From: Pseudanabaena minima | Lineage (GTDB): Bacteria; Cyanobacteriota; Cyanobacteriia; Pseudanabaenales; Pseudanabaenaceae | Direction of reading: 5' to 3' | DNA: 64,000 bases | NCBI RefSeq assembly: GCF_051131155.1 | Contig: NZ_CP159508.1 | Span: 2,418,001-2,482,000, forward strand | Shown here: positions 24,614 to 33,487 of the stretch, piece after piece | Layout of the letters: each line of letters begins with the position of its first letter | How positions within the stretch are numbered: position 1 is the stretch's first letter | Made by a program: the position numbers and the translations under genes | Notes under the pieces: generated by a model | Told to the model about the DNA's origin: nothing | What the model saw: the letters and a program-made list of their open reading frames with translations, nothing else | Database searches by the model: none

Positions 24614-25784
24614 TTACGATGCGATCATCAAAGACAAAACATTCGCCTTCCCAGAGACTTTCTTCGGGGGGAACTTCTGCTAGATATTTGAGAATGCCTC
24701 CCTTAAGATGGTAAACCTCATCAAAGCCTTGAGACAACATATACGCACTTGCTTTCTCGCAACGGATGCCACCTGTGCAGAACATGGCGATTTTTTGCTG
24801 CTTGCGATCGCTTAAATTCTCCTCAACATACTTAGGAAACTCATGGAAAAAGTCTAAATTAGGATCGATCGCTCCTTTAAAAGTGCCAAATTCCACCTCA
24901 TAAATATTGCGCGTGTCAATGACCAATACATCTGGATCACTAATTAATTGATTCCAATCTTGAGGACTTACATAGGTTCCCACTTCTTTACTAGGATCAA
25001 TATCAGAAACTCCAAACCTTACAAGTTCTTTTTTGAGTCTTACCCTTAATTTGTTATATGGCATAACATCACAATAGGTTTCTTTATGCTCTAAACCTTG
25101 CAAACGTGAGTCAGATCGTAAGTAGCTTAACAGGGCATCAATTCCCTCTCGACTGCCTGCGATCGTGGAGTTAATTCCTTCCCGTGCTAATAAAATTACT
25201 CCTTTAAGTTCATGACTTTTACAAAAATCCGTAATTGCAGGACGCATCAATACATAATCAGCAAGATCAGCAAAATGATAGAACGTAGCAACAACAAAAG
25301 GCTCAGACTTCTCTAAGTACTTAGCAAGAGACTTTTCCATGACAAAGTTAGTCAGCTTTTCCCCTCTACAAGTTACCTGCTGTTCCTTAACTACAGAAAA
25401 TCCCCGACTCTTGAAAAATGCGATCGCCGTAATACTTACTTCTACAAATAAACGTTCTATTTTTAATTCTAGAGCCTTTGCCTCGATCGCTCGGTATAAC
25501 CGCGTTCCGACACCGCAGCGCTGATAGTCCTTATGGCAAAAGAAACAATCAATATGACCATTAGTTTCTAGTTGAGCAAAACCAATAATTTTGCCTTCTT
25601 CTTCCGCAACGTAGGTAAAGTTGTTACTACAATCTTCTGTCCAGTTAGTAAAATACAAGTCATCGGGAGCCCAAGCTTTGACCTGCTCAGGTGAATAATC
25701 GCGAATATTCACCTCGCGGATAGTGTCATGGAACAACTGGGCAATCTGATCGCTATCTTGTTCTTGAAATAATCGAATTAGCAT
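24603..25784 (-). CDS. GNAT acetyltransferase fused to TrhO (tRNA U34 hydroxylase)
   Basis: Residues 1-150 form a GNAT N-acetyltransferase (IGFAQLETNGHIDCFFCHKD, the acetyl-CoA loop QRCGVGTRLY, and SRGFSVVKEQ). Residues 165-393 are TrhO/YceA: VVATFYHFADLADY, GVILLAREGINSTIAG, then a rhodanese domain with the reactive Cys in MFCTGGIRCEKASAYML. TrhO makes 5-hydroxyuridine at the tRNA wobble base. The two activities are usually separate proteins. The chain ends at CFVFDDRIVTNG, so the Cys-rich tail usual in TrhO is missing; the gene is truncated where it meets the convergent phosphatase gene. Confidence 0.88.
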   Translation of the reverse strand: MLIRLFQEQDSDQIAQLFHDTIREVNIRDYSPEQVKAWAPDDLYFTNWTEDCSNNFTYVAEEEGKIIGFAQLETNGHIDCFFCHKDYQRCGVGTRLYRAIEAKALELKIERLFVEVSITAIAFFKSRGFSVVKEQQVTCRGEKLTNFVMEKSLAKYLEKSEPFVVATFYHFADLADYVLMRPAITDFCKSHELKGVILLAREGINSTIAGSREGIDALLSYLRSDSRLQGLEHKETYCDVMPYNKLRVRLKKELVRFGVSDIDPSKEVGTYVSPQDWNQLISDPDVLVIDTRNIYEVEFGTFKGAIDPNLDFFHEFPKYVEENLSDRKQQKIAMFCTGGIRCEKASAYMLSQGFDEVYHLKGGILKYLAEVPPEESLWEGECFVFDDRIVTNG

Positions 25785-26112
25785 AGTTTTAATATTTATA
25801 GAATGGCTAGTGCGAAACGCTACCCATCTCTACTCTAGATCAAAAAGGATAGTTCGATTTACCGCAATCACCTATCACTGATGTTTCGTGGAACTCAGAT
25901 GATGAATCTCTTGCTGCTAGCGAAGTAGGGCAACCACGGAGGGATTGCCCCTACCTGTAAATTTTAGATCTTGTAGGGGCTGTGCCCCCGTGCCAGCCCT
26001 AGACTGATGTCATCGAAAGAATTCCTTCCACCTAACATCAGCTATTAAATAAACCACAAGAAATTTTTTAAATTTCTTGGTTTGGTTTTGAGCGCAAAGC
26101 GCTGTAGGTTGT
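25785..26112. other. Intergenic region made of two repeat elements
   Basis: This 328-bp gap has no coding frame worth calling. It contains the 165-bp MITE-like copy 1 and, directly after it, the 26047-26118 palindromic repeat that runs into the mnmE stop. Confidence 0.7.
25878..26042. mobile_element. 165-bp MITE, copy 1
   Basis: Ends CTGATGTTTCGTGGAACTCA and (complement) GCTGATGTTAGGTGGAAGGA form about 16-bp inverted repeats. The interior has GTAGGGGC-type inverted segments (GGGCAACCACGG ... GTGCCCCCGTGCC). Flanks TATCA (25873-25877) and TATTA (26043-26047) look like a diverged 5-bp target duplication. Copy 2 is at 60975-61137. It has no coding capacity. Confidence 0.82.
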
Positions 26113-26118
26113 TTATTT
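26047..26118. repeat. Palindromic repeat over mnmE stop
   Basis: Ends AAATAAAC and GTTTATTT; internal AAGAAATTTTTTAAATTTCTT and GAGCGCAAAGCGCTGTA. Part of the GCGCAAAGCGCTGTA group seen also near 27690, 49070, 49840 and 51950. The mnmE stop (26113-26115) is in its right end. Confidence 0.65.
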
Positions 26119-27567
26119 GCCAATGCAAAACCTACTGAAAATTTGATCTAGAACTGATTCGGTAACCTCTTCGCCTGTAATTTCACCGATCGCACTAATC
26201 GCATCTCGTAAATCAATTGTCCAGAAATCAAGCGGTAACTGATCGGCGATCGCGATTTGCACATGATCTAGAGATTGGACAACCCTTAACAAACAAGCTT
26301 TCTGACGCTGATTAATGGCAACATCTATATTTGCCGCAGCGATCGCATCTTGGTGAATACATCTTAAAATCGCCGCTTCTAGCTCCTCGATTCCCTGTTG
26401 TTGAGAAGCCGCAGTTTTGACAATGGGAATACCCTCACCCCCCAGCCCCCTCTCCCGCAGGAGAGGGGGAGTAAAAATATAATCTTGTTCCCCTCTCCCC
26501 ATGGGAGAGGGGTTGGGGGTGAGGGCTTCTTGCTCACTGGGGCTAGGGACAAGATCAATCTTGTTGATCACCAAAATTACAGGGCGATCGCGTACAGTCT
26601 CGTAGATTTCTACATCCTTCTCACTCCAGCCCACACTTGCATCAATTACCATCAACACTAAATCCGCAGACTGAGCCGCTTGCCGCGATCGCTCTACACC
26701 GATCTTCTCTACCACATCTTCTGTTTCCCTAATCCCTGCGGTATCCAGAACTTGAATGGGAATGCCACCCACCACTAATTGCGAATCAACAACATCGCGA
26801 GTCGTCCCTGGCAAGTCCGTAACGATCGCCCGATCACTACGGCTCCAAGCATTTAATAAACTTGATTTACCAACATTGGGGCGACCGACGATCGCTACTT
26901 TTAGCCCCGTTCGCAATAGTTCACCGCGATCGGCTGTTGCTAAGATTCGTTGTGATTCTTGAGAAACTGCAAGGATTTCTGCTTTTACCCATTCCACATC
27001 AAGAGGCGGCAAATCATCTTCAAAATCAATCCTTGCTTCGATTTCAGTTAAGACATTCAAGCATTTACCACGCAGATATTTTAAAGACTGAGCGAGCTTG
27101 CCACGGAGAGAGGCAATCGCTGTTTGGGCTGCTTGGGCAGATTTAGCACCGACTAAATCATTAATACTTTCAGCTTGCGTCAGATCGATTCGACCATTGA
27201 GAAAAGCTCTTAAACTAAATTCTCCTGCTTCTGCAAGTCTTGCACCCTGCTCTAAACAAAGATTTAACACCTGCTGAACTGCCATAATTCCCCCATGACA
27301 ATGAAACTCTACGACATCTTCGCGAGTAAAAGAACGAGGTGCTTTCATCAATAGCAATAAACTTTCATCGATAATAGTTTTCGTGACTGGATGCTTCACG
27401 TAGCCATAAAGAATACGATGACTTTCCCAAACTTGCTTGCCGCCTGCATGGAAAAGCTGCTGCGCGATCGCCATTGCCTGCTCTCCAGACAATCTCACAA
27501 TGCCCACACTCCCCTGTTGCGGTGAAATAGCCGTGGCAATGGCAGCGATCGTGTCAGATAAACTCAT
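26113..27567 (-). CDS. mnmE: tRNA U34 modification GTPase MnmE, with repeat-encoded insert
   Basis: With MnmG, installs the (carboxymethyl)aminomethyl group on tRNA U34. The N-terminal folate-binding domain has DTIAAIATA and GSVGIVRLSG; helical domain; Ras-like G domain with GRPNVGKSS (P-loop), LPGTTRD, DTAGIRET and NKID; C-terminal FCIGK with the catalytic Cys. Inside the G domain, right after NKIDLVPSPSEQ, about 31 residues (EALTPNPSPMGRGEQDYIFT ... LGGEG) are translated from a CCCTCACCCC-type repeat and have no counterpart in the family. The frame is kept. Length 484 rather than about 455. Confidence 0.95.
   Translation of the reverse strand: MSLSDTIAAIATAISPQQGSVGIVRLSGEQAMAIAQQLFHAGGKQVWESHRILYGYVKHPVTKTIIDESLLLLMKAPRSFTREDVVEFHCHGGIMAVQQVLNLCLEQGARLAEAGEFSLRAFLNGRIDLTQAESINDLVGAKSAQAAQTAIASLRGKLAQSLKYLRGKCLNVLTEIEARIDFEDDLPPLDVEWVKAEILAVSQESQRILATADRGELLRTGLKVAIVGRPNVGKSSLLNAWSRSDRAIVTDLPGTTRDVVDSQLVVGGIPIQVLDTAGIRETEDVVEKIGVERSRQAAQSADLVLMVIDASVGWSEKDVEIYETVRDRPVILVINKIDLVPSPSEQEALTPNPSPMGRGEQDYIFTPPLLRERGLGGEGIPIVKTAASQQQGIEELEAAILRCIHQDAIAAANIDVAINQRQKACLLRVVQSLDHVQIAIADQLPLDFWTIDLRDAISAIGEITGEEVTESVLDQIFSRFCIGK
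26432..26526. repeat. CCCTCACCCC-type palindromic repeat inside mnmE
   Basis: Inverted ends CCCTCACCCCCCAGCCCCCT and a GGTTGGGGGTGAGGG right end, the same family as 15978-16074. It is read through in frame by mnmE. Confidence 0.8.
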
Positions 27568-27973
27568 ACCGTTACTCTCAAAACCTGAATAAATGACTTA
27601 TAGCAATTACCAATTAAATGAACCCCAAGAAATTTTTGAAAGTGTTGCTTCGCAACACTTTCAAAAATTTCTTGGGTTGGGCTTGAGCACAAAGCCCTGT
27701 ATAATTGCTATAGGAAATAACCTTATAATTGTTATAAGATAGGGAAAGATAAGATTGTAGACCAAGATTAAAAACTAATTTTGTGATGTTAAGGGGATAT
27801 ATGCCACAAAACAATTTTTTAACTTAACCAAATACATCTTAAGGGTTTTTAAATCAAAATGATTATAAGCCTTGCATTGACTGGATTACAGAGTTTTTGG
27901 GATTATTACTCGATAAATCTACTAACCCCTTATCTATTTTAGATTAATTTCGCATCTGGGTCTTCTTTAAATT
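27568..27973. other. 406-bp gap upstream of LOV kinase
   Basis: Holds the TATAGCAATTA-ended element at 27599-27712. The remainder (27713-27973) is AT-rich and shows no gene; it must contain the divergent promoters of mnmE and the kinase, which I cannot place. Confidence 0.6.
27599..27712. mobile_element. 114-bp MITE-like element, TATAGCAATTA termini
   Basis: Perfect 11-bp inverted ends (TATAGCAATTA at 27599-27609, complement at 27702-27712). Inside lies a perfect palindrome with 25-bp arms and TTC loop (27624-27676), then GAGCACAAAGCCCTGTA. A shorter relative with the same ends is at 48545-48625. Confidence 0.75.
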
Positions 27974-30900
27974 ATGCCTAAATTTACTAATGGCGATTTG
28001 CCAACCTACCCAGAAAAACGCAGAAATTCTTCAAACAATGGGAAGGTAAAAACGGCAAAGAATACAGTCAAAGAGACATTAAAATTGCATCAAGCAATTT
28101 TAGATAGTGCCAACTACTCAATTATTGCGACAACTGTTGATGGAATAATTTGTGCTTTTAATACCACGGCTGAGCGTTGGCTAGGCTATGCAGCATCAGA
28201 AATGATCGGCATTTGCACTCCTGAACGCTTTCATGATTTATCAGAGGTTCAGCAACGGGCGATCGCCTTAACTGAAGAGTTAGGCAGAGCAATTCCAGTA
28301 GGCTTTGAGGTGTTTGTCGCCAAAGCAAAACTAGGGCAAATAGAAGAAAGAGAATGGACATATATCCGTAAAGATGGATCGCGATTTCCTGTGATGCTTT
28401 CCATTTCAGCCCTAAGAAATGACGATAATCAAATTTCAGGATTTTTAGGCATTGCTGGTGATTTGTCAAATCGCAAGCTCGCAGAAACCAAATTTCAAAC
28501 TACTTTACGCGAGTTAGAATTTCAAAAATTTGCCCTTGACCAAGCAGCGATCGTTGCTGTTACAGATTTAGATGGAGCGATCACCTATGCCAATAGTAAA
28601 TTTTGCGAAATTTCTGGATATCGCCAAGATGAATTAATCGGGAAAAATCATCGATTTATCAATTCAGAGTATCATTCACCAGAATTTTTTGCCAACCTGT
28701 GGGACACCATTTCTAGTGGTAAGGTTTGGCGTGGCGAAATTCGCAATAGGGCTAAAGATGGCTCATTTTACTGGACTGACAGTACGATCACCCCCTTACT
28801 GGATGATTGTGATAAGCCTGTCAAATATTTGGCAATTCGATTTGATATTAGCGATCGCAAAAAATTTGAAGAAACTCTACGTCTCCAAGAACGGGCGATC
28901 GCTTCTAGCCAAAATGGCATCGTCATTACTGATTTTCGTCTCCCTAATAATCCTGTTGTCTATATCAATTCTGCATTTGAACAAATTACTGGTTATGAAG
29001 CTAGTGAAGTAATCGGTAGAAATTGTCGTTTTTTGCAAGGAAACGATGTATTTCAACCTGAAAAAGATATTCTCAGAAATGCAATTTTAAAAGGAGAATC
29101 TTGTAGCGTTGTCATCAGAAACTATCGTAAAGATGGCTCTTTATTTTGGAATGAGTTAAATGTTTCGCCAATATTTGATGACATGGGTAAAGTAACTCAC
29201 TTTATTGGTATCCAATCAGATATTACGGCTAGGAAAGTAGCAGAAAAAGATTTAAAAAGACAAATGCGTCTTACGGTATTGCTTAATCGCATTACTGATG
29301 AAATTCGTCAAAGCCTAGATATAAAGAGCATCTTTCAAACGGCAGCTCATCAAATTCAGTTAGCCTTTCATGCTAGCCGTTGCCTGATTTATAAACTGGA
29401 TTATCACAACCATGATTCAGCTTTACAATCTCAAATTTCTCTAATGTCGGAACAATTAGCTGAAAAAATTTTTTCGGTCAAAGATATTGAATTACCTTTG
29501 TTGGATAGTGCCTTTGGCAAAAAAATTTCTAGTCAAGACCAAGCGATCGCGATTACCAATGTCTACACCGATCCAGACTTAGATGAGTTTGGTGAACTAT
29601 TCTACCGAATGCAATTGCGATCACTCTTAGCAATCCGTACTTCATCCCATGGATTGACCAATGGGATTATTTTATTACACCACTGTAATAGCTTTCACGA
29701 ATGGACAATTGAAGAGAAAGAATTGCTCGAATCCGTAGCAAATCAAGTTAGTATCGCTCTATCACAAGCAAATTTACTCATGCAAGAAACCCGTCAACGG
29801 GAACAACTAATTAAACAAAATAAAGAGTTAGAAGAAGCACGAGTAATCGCAGAAGCTGCCAATCGCTCTAAGAGTGATTTCTTGGCGACCATGAGTCATG
29901 AGATCCGCACACCCATGAATGCCGTAATTGGGATGACAGGGGTTTTACTGGATACAAATTTGACTAGAGAGCAACGGGAATTTGTGGAGATCGCGCGTAA
30001 TGCGGGCAATACCTTGCTGACAATCATCAATGACATTTTAGATTTTTCCAAAATTGAATCAGGACATTTAGAACTAGAAGAACAAACCTTTGATTTGCGA
30101 ACTTGTTTGGAAGATACGATCGAGCTGCTTTCAGCTAAGGCGTTGGAAAAAGGTATTGAACTTGGTTATTTGATTCATCCCGATGTGGATTTGATTGTGA
30201 TTGGTGATATGACGCGATTACGGCAAGTTTTAGCAAATTTAATTGGTAATGCGATCAAATTTACAAGTCATGGTTCTGTAAACATTTCAGTTACCCAAAT
30301 GCTCATTTCACATTATTTACGGTGTGAACTTAGCAATCATCATGAAGAAGCTCAGTTGTTGCGAACTTTACAATTTGCGGTAAAGGATACGGGGATTGGT
30401 ATCCCTAGCGATCGCTTATATCGACTGTTTCAGCCCTTTAGCCAAGTAGATGCCTCAACCACTAGACAATATGGTGGAACTGGGCTAGGGCTGGCAATCA
30501 GTAAACGTCTATGTGAACTGATGGGTGGCACCATGTGGGTGGAAAGCTGTGAGCAGAAAGGTTCTACTTTTTACTTTACGATTACGGCTCCAGTTAACAT
30601 TTGGGAACAGCCTGAAACAATTAATATCAAAGACTCACAACTAATCTCACCCACTGCGCGATCACCCCAGTCAATTAGCGAAACAATCAGTCAAAATATT
30701 GCTCAAGACTTAACCAATCAGACAAATACGGCACAAATTTCACTAGTCTTACCCAAGCAAAGTTTTGCCTTTGATCCACTCATGGCAAGAAATCATCCAC
30801 TGCGGATTTTGCTAGCTGAAGACAATGTGGTTAATCAAAAAGTAGCGATACATATTTTGCAACGTATGGGCTATCGCGCTGATGTCGCAGCTAATGGCTT

Positions 30901-31543
30901 TGAGGTACTATCGGCGCTTTCACAGCAACACTATGACTTAGTGTTTATGGATATGCAAATGCCAGAGATGGATGGACTTGAAGCTACTCGACTGATAGAG
31001 CAAAATTGGCAAAACGGTAAAATTTTGTCCAAACCGAGGATTGTGGCAATGACAGCTAATGCCATGCAAGGCGATCGCGAGATTTGTCTAGCCGCAGGTA
31101 TGGATGACTACCTCAGCAAGCCAATCATAAACGCTGAACTTGTGAGGGTTTTGCGAGAATGTCCGTCCGTTATACCAAATAAATCTAGTCCATTATCTTC
31201 GATTAATATTTCTACTCTCTATGAAGCCGCCAGTGATATTGGCGGTGAAGATTCAGATTTTTTGATTGAACTGATTGAGAGTTATCTAGATAATACGCAA
31301 TCACTCCTCCAAGAGTTATATACTAGCTTTGCACAGAAAAATTTTGAGGTGATGGTGCGGACTGTTCACACCTTAAAATCCAGCAGTAGTGTAATTGGTG
31401 CAGAAGATCTCTCAACTCTATGCCGCGAATTGGAAACAAATCTACGCAATCAAAAATATGAGGACTTAGATATCAAAATCAATAAAATTACTGATGAATA
31501 TGCAAATGTTAAATCTGAGTTAGAGCATGAAAAATATCACTAA
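27974..31543 (+). CDS. LOV-PAS hybrid sensor histidine kinase with REC and HPt
   Basis: 1189 residues, no membrane helix. Order: PAS (about 37-160), PAS (185-295), LOV-type PAS (305-420) with GRNCRFLQG (Cys about 350), NYRKDGSLFWNEL and FIGIQSDIT; GAF (440-600); HisKA with MSHEIRTPMNAVIG (His about 641); HATPase with NLIGNAIKFT and DTGIGIP; REC with LLAEDNVVNQK and phospho-Asp in FMDMQMPEMDG; C-terminal HPt with VHTLKSSSSVIGA. The LOV cysteine motif predicts FMN-based blue-light sensing. A GGDEF regulator follows 54 bp later and is the likely partner. Confidence 0.92.
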   Translation: MPKFTNGDLPTYPEKRRNSSNNGKVKTAKNTVKETLKLHQAILDSANYSIIATTVDGIICAFNTTAERWLGYAASEMIGICTPERFHDLSEVQQRAIALTEELGRAIPVGFEVFVAKAKLGQIEEREWTYIRKDGSRFPVMLSISALRNDDNQISGFLGIAGDLSNRKLAETKFQTTLRELEFQKFALDQAAIVAVTDLDGAITYANSKFCEISGYRQDELIGKNHRFINSEYHSPEFFANLWDTISSGKVWRGEIRNRAKDGSFYWTDSTITPLLDDCDKPVKYLAIRFDISDRKKFEETLRLQERAIASSQNGIVITDFRLPNNPVVYINSAFEQITGYEASEVIGRNCRFLQGNDVFQPEKDILRNAILKGESCSVVIRNYRKDGSLFWNELNVSPIFDDMGKVTHFIGIQSDITARKVAEKDLKRQMRLTVLLNRITDEIRQSLDIKSIFQTAAHQIQLAFHASRCLIYKLDYHNHDSALQSQISLMSEQLAEKIFSVKDIELPLLDSAFGKKISSQDQAIAITNVYTDPDLDEFGELFYRMQLRSLLAIRTSSHGLTNGIILLHHCNSFHEWTIEEKELLESVANQVSIALSQANLLMQETRQREQLIKQNKELEEARVIAEAANRSKSDFLATMSHEIRTPMNAVIGMTGVLLDTNLTREQREFVEIARNAGNTLLTIINDILDFSKIESGHLELEEQTFDLRTCLEDTIELLSAKALEKGIELGYLIHPDVDLIVIGDMTRLRQVLANLIGNAIKFTSHGSVNISVTQMLISHYLRCELSNHHEEAQLLRTLQFAVKDTGIGIPSDRLYRLFQPFSQVDASTTRQYGGTGLGLAISKRLCELMGGTMWVESCEQKGSTFYFTITAPVNIWEQPETINIKDSQLISPTARSPQSISETISQNIAQDLTNQTNTAQISLVLPKQSFAFDPLMARNHPLRILLAEDNVVNQKVAIHILQRMGYRADVAANGFEVLSALSQQHYDLVFMDMQMPEMDGLEATRLIEQNWQNGKILSKPRIVAMTANAMQGDREICLAAGMDDYLSKPIINAELVRVLRECPSVIPNKSSPLSSINISTLYEAASDIGGEDSDFLIELIESYLDNTQSLLQELYTSFAQKNFEVMVRTVHTLKSSSSVIGAEDLSTLCRELETNLRNQKYEDLDIKINKITDEYANVKSELEHEKYH

Positions 31544-31597
31544 ACTCTTCAGGTAGACGCATGTCTGTTAACGTCAATTTTACCGTCTAACCATGTA

Positions 31598-32641
31598 ATG
31601 ACAATCGATGATAGTAGCGATCGCCATAAGCAGCATCCCAGCCAAGAAGTAAGTCCAGAAATCAATACTCCCGAAATATCATCATCCAAGACTGCTCAGA
31701 TTTTAATAGTGGATGATGATTTGTTTATGCGAAAAATTTTAGTGCGTTATTTGGAGCGAGAAAATTATCGTGTAATTGAGGCTGCTAACGGGCTGGAGGC
31801 GTTAAAGATCTATCAAGAATATCAGCCAGATATCATTTTACTGGATGCCATGATGCCTGTTTTAGATGGCTTTGAGTGTTGTTCACGGTTGCAAAAACTT
31901 CCTCACGGCGATCATACTCCTGTTTTAATTATTACGGCGCTTGAAGATCGCGAATCTGTAGATCGCGCTTATGAGGTGGGGGCTTCTGACTATGTAACTA
32001 AGCCAATTCATTGGGCGGTGCTGCGACAAAGGGTACGTCGTTTGCTCGAACAAGCAAATCTTCGCCAACAGCTTGAAGCTGCCAATCAACAATTAGCAGT
32101 TGTAGTGCAAGAGTTAAGGAGATTGGTTTCCATCGATGGCTTAACACAAGTGGCTAATCGTCGTTGCTTAGATGAATATCTAGAGCAGGAATGTAGGCGA
32201 TCGCATAGAGAACAGATTCCAATTTCATTGGTGTTATGTGACATCGACTTTTTTAAAAACTATAACGATAATTACGGACATCAAGAGGGAGATCACTGCT
32301 TGCAGGAAGTTGCTCAGGCCATTAGTAAATCAACCAATCGTCCTGCGGATTTGGTAGCCCGTTATGGGGGAGAAGAATTTGCGATTATTTTGCCGAATAC
32401 CGATGCTGAGGGGGGAATGAATGTGGCAATTCGGGCTACAGAAATTGTGCGATCGCTGAAATTGCCCCACGATTATTCAAAAGTTGCTAATCATGTGACG
32501 ATTAGCTGTGGTGTGGCGACAATTTTACCCAATCAAGATTTTGAAGCAATCCATCTACTTAAGTCGGCTGATCGCGCCTTGTATCTTGCCAAAGCCGAAG
32601 GTCGAAATTGTGTTAGACAAAATACTTATGAGCCAGAGTAA
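31598..32641 (+). CDS. REC-GGDEF response regulator (diguanylate cyclase)
   Basis: A receiver domain (residues 32-155; LIVDDDLFMRK, phospho-Asp in ILLDAMMPVLDG, Lys in YVTKPI), a short coiled-coil, then GGDEF (about 178-345) with the active-site sequence YGGEEFAII. An RPAD inhibitory (I) site lies five residues before GGEEF, so product inhibition by c-di-GMP is expected. It follows the LOV kinase on the same strand, suggesting a light-to-c-di-GMP pathway. A small hairpin follows. Confidence 0.93.
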   Translation: MTIDDSSDRHKQHPSQEVSPEINTPEISSSKTAQILIVDDDLFMRKILVRYLERENYRVIEAANGLEALKIYQEYQPDIILLDAMMPVLDGFECCSRLQKLPHGDHTPVLIITALEDRESVDRAYEVGASDYVTKPIHWAVLRQRVRRLLEQANLRQQLEAANQQLAVVVQELRRLVSIDGLTQVANRRCLDEYLEQECRRSHREQIPISLVLCDIDFFKNYNDNYGHQEGDHCLQEVAQAISKSTNRPADLVARYGGEEFAIILPNTDAEGGMNVAIRATEIVRSLKLPHDYSKVANHVTISCGVATILPNQDFEAIHLLKSADRALYLAKAEGRNCVRQNTYEPE

Positions 32642-32644
32642 TCG

Positions 32645-32673
32645 TGTAAAGAGGTGCAAAGTGCCACTTTACA
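32645..32673 (+). terminator. Hairpin after GGDEF gene
   Basis: TGTAAAG and CTTTACA pair with GGTGCAAAGTGCC inside, 3 bases after the stop codon. Confidence 0.5.
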
Positions 32674-32763
32674 TTGACATAGTAAAAATCACGACGTTCT
32701 CTAAAATATGGTACGGTCATAGCTGAATGCTATATGACTAAACTACGGTAATCGCATAATTTT

Positions 32764-33378
32764 ATGGAATGGCATACTACGGACGCGCAAAGCTTAGCAA
32801 TAATCGACAGCGAGATTGGTGAACATTCACTTTCACCATCCGAATATGAAATTGTGCGCCAAGTAATTTATGCAACCGCAGATTTTGAGTATAAAAATCT
32901 CGTCAGTTTTTCTGAAAATTCACTACAGGCTGGAGCCACAGCCCTCGCGACTCGCACCACAATTATTGTAGATGTCCCAACGGTGCAAGCAGCGATCTTC
33001 CCAAAAATCTGTGATACTTTTGCCAATCCCATCTATTGTGGTGTTGAAGCGATTACCCGTCCCCAAAAAGGTAAAACCCAAGCTGCTTGGGGAATTGAAA
33101 CCTTGGCAAAACGTTATCCTGAAGCAATTTTTGTAATCGGTGAGTCTCAAACAGCATTGGCAACTCTGGTGGACTTGATCGAGATGGAGGATGTTAAGCC
33201 TACTCTGGTAATTGGTACTCCAGCGGGGTTTATTGACACCGATGTGATCAAGTCACGGTTAAATGACTCGTTAATTCCCCATATTCGTGTTGATGGTCGG
33301 AAAGGCAATGCGATCGCTGCCGCCGCGATATTTAATTCACTAGTCAATCTGGCTTGGCAAGCCTACGGCAATAAGTAA
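32764..33378 (+). CDS. cobH: Precorrin-8X methylmutase
   Basis: Moves the C-11 methyl to C-12 in corrin ring synthesis (cobalamin pathway). ESQTALATLVDLIE and GTPAGFIDTDVIKSRL with LIPHIRVDGRKGNAIAAAAI are the CbiC/CobH conserved stretches; the catalytic His region is shifted (the family SH..I motif is not obvious at the N-terminus). 204 residues, normal. No other cob gene or cobalamin riboswitch is adjacent. Confidence 0.9.
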   Translation: MEWHTTDAQSLAIIDSEIGEHSLSPSEYEIVRQVIYATADFEYKNLVSFSENSLQAGATALATRTTIIVDVPTVQAAIFPKICDTFANPIYCGVEAITRPQKGKTQAAWGIETLAKRYPEAIFVIGESQTALATLVDLIEMEDVKPTLVIGTPAGFIDTDVIKSRLNDSLIPHIRVDGRKGNAIAAAAIFNSLVNLAWQAYGNK

Positions 33379-33382
33379 TTTT

Positions 33383-33407
33383 AAAGGTAACGCTTCGCGT
33401 CACCTTT
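33383..33407 (+). repeat. Hairpin after cobH
   Basis: AAAGGT-ACGC and GCGT-ACCTTT around TTC with one mismatch, 4 bases after the stop. Confidence 0.5.
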
Positions 33408-33415
33408 CTAGCTCC

Positions 33416-33458
33416 AAAAAAGCGAGTGGCGGCGCTCCGCGCCGCCACTCGCTTTTTT
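33416..33458. terminator. Perfect palindrome, 20-bp arms, with A/T tracts
   Basis: Arms of 20 bp around TCC, GC-rich at the tip and A6/T6 at the base. It separates convergent cobH and the pentapeptide gene and has the form of a bidirectional intrinsic terminator. Confidence 0.85.
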
Positions 33459-33487
33459 GGGTTTGGTTTGACGACTGCTTTAAAATT

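Noticed and set aside
32642..32763. Cobalamin riboswitch before cobH
   Set aside because: The gap is 120 bp and shows only a small hairpin; no B12-box-like sequence was seen.
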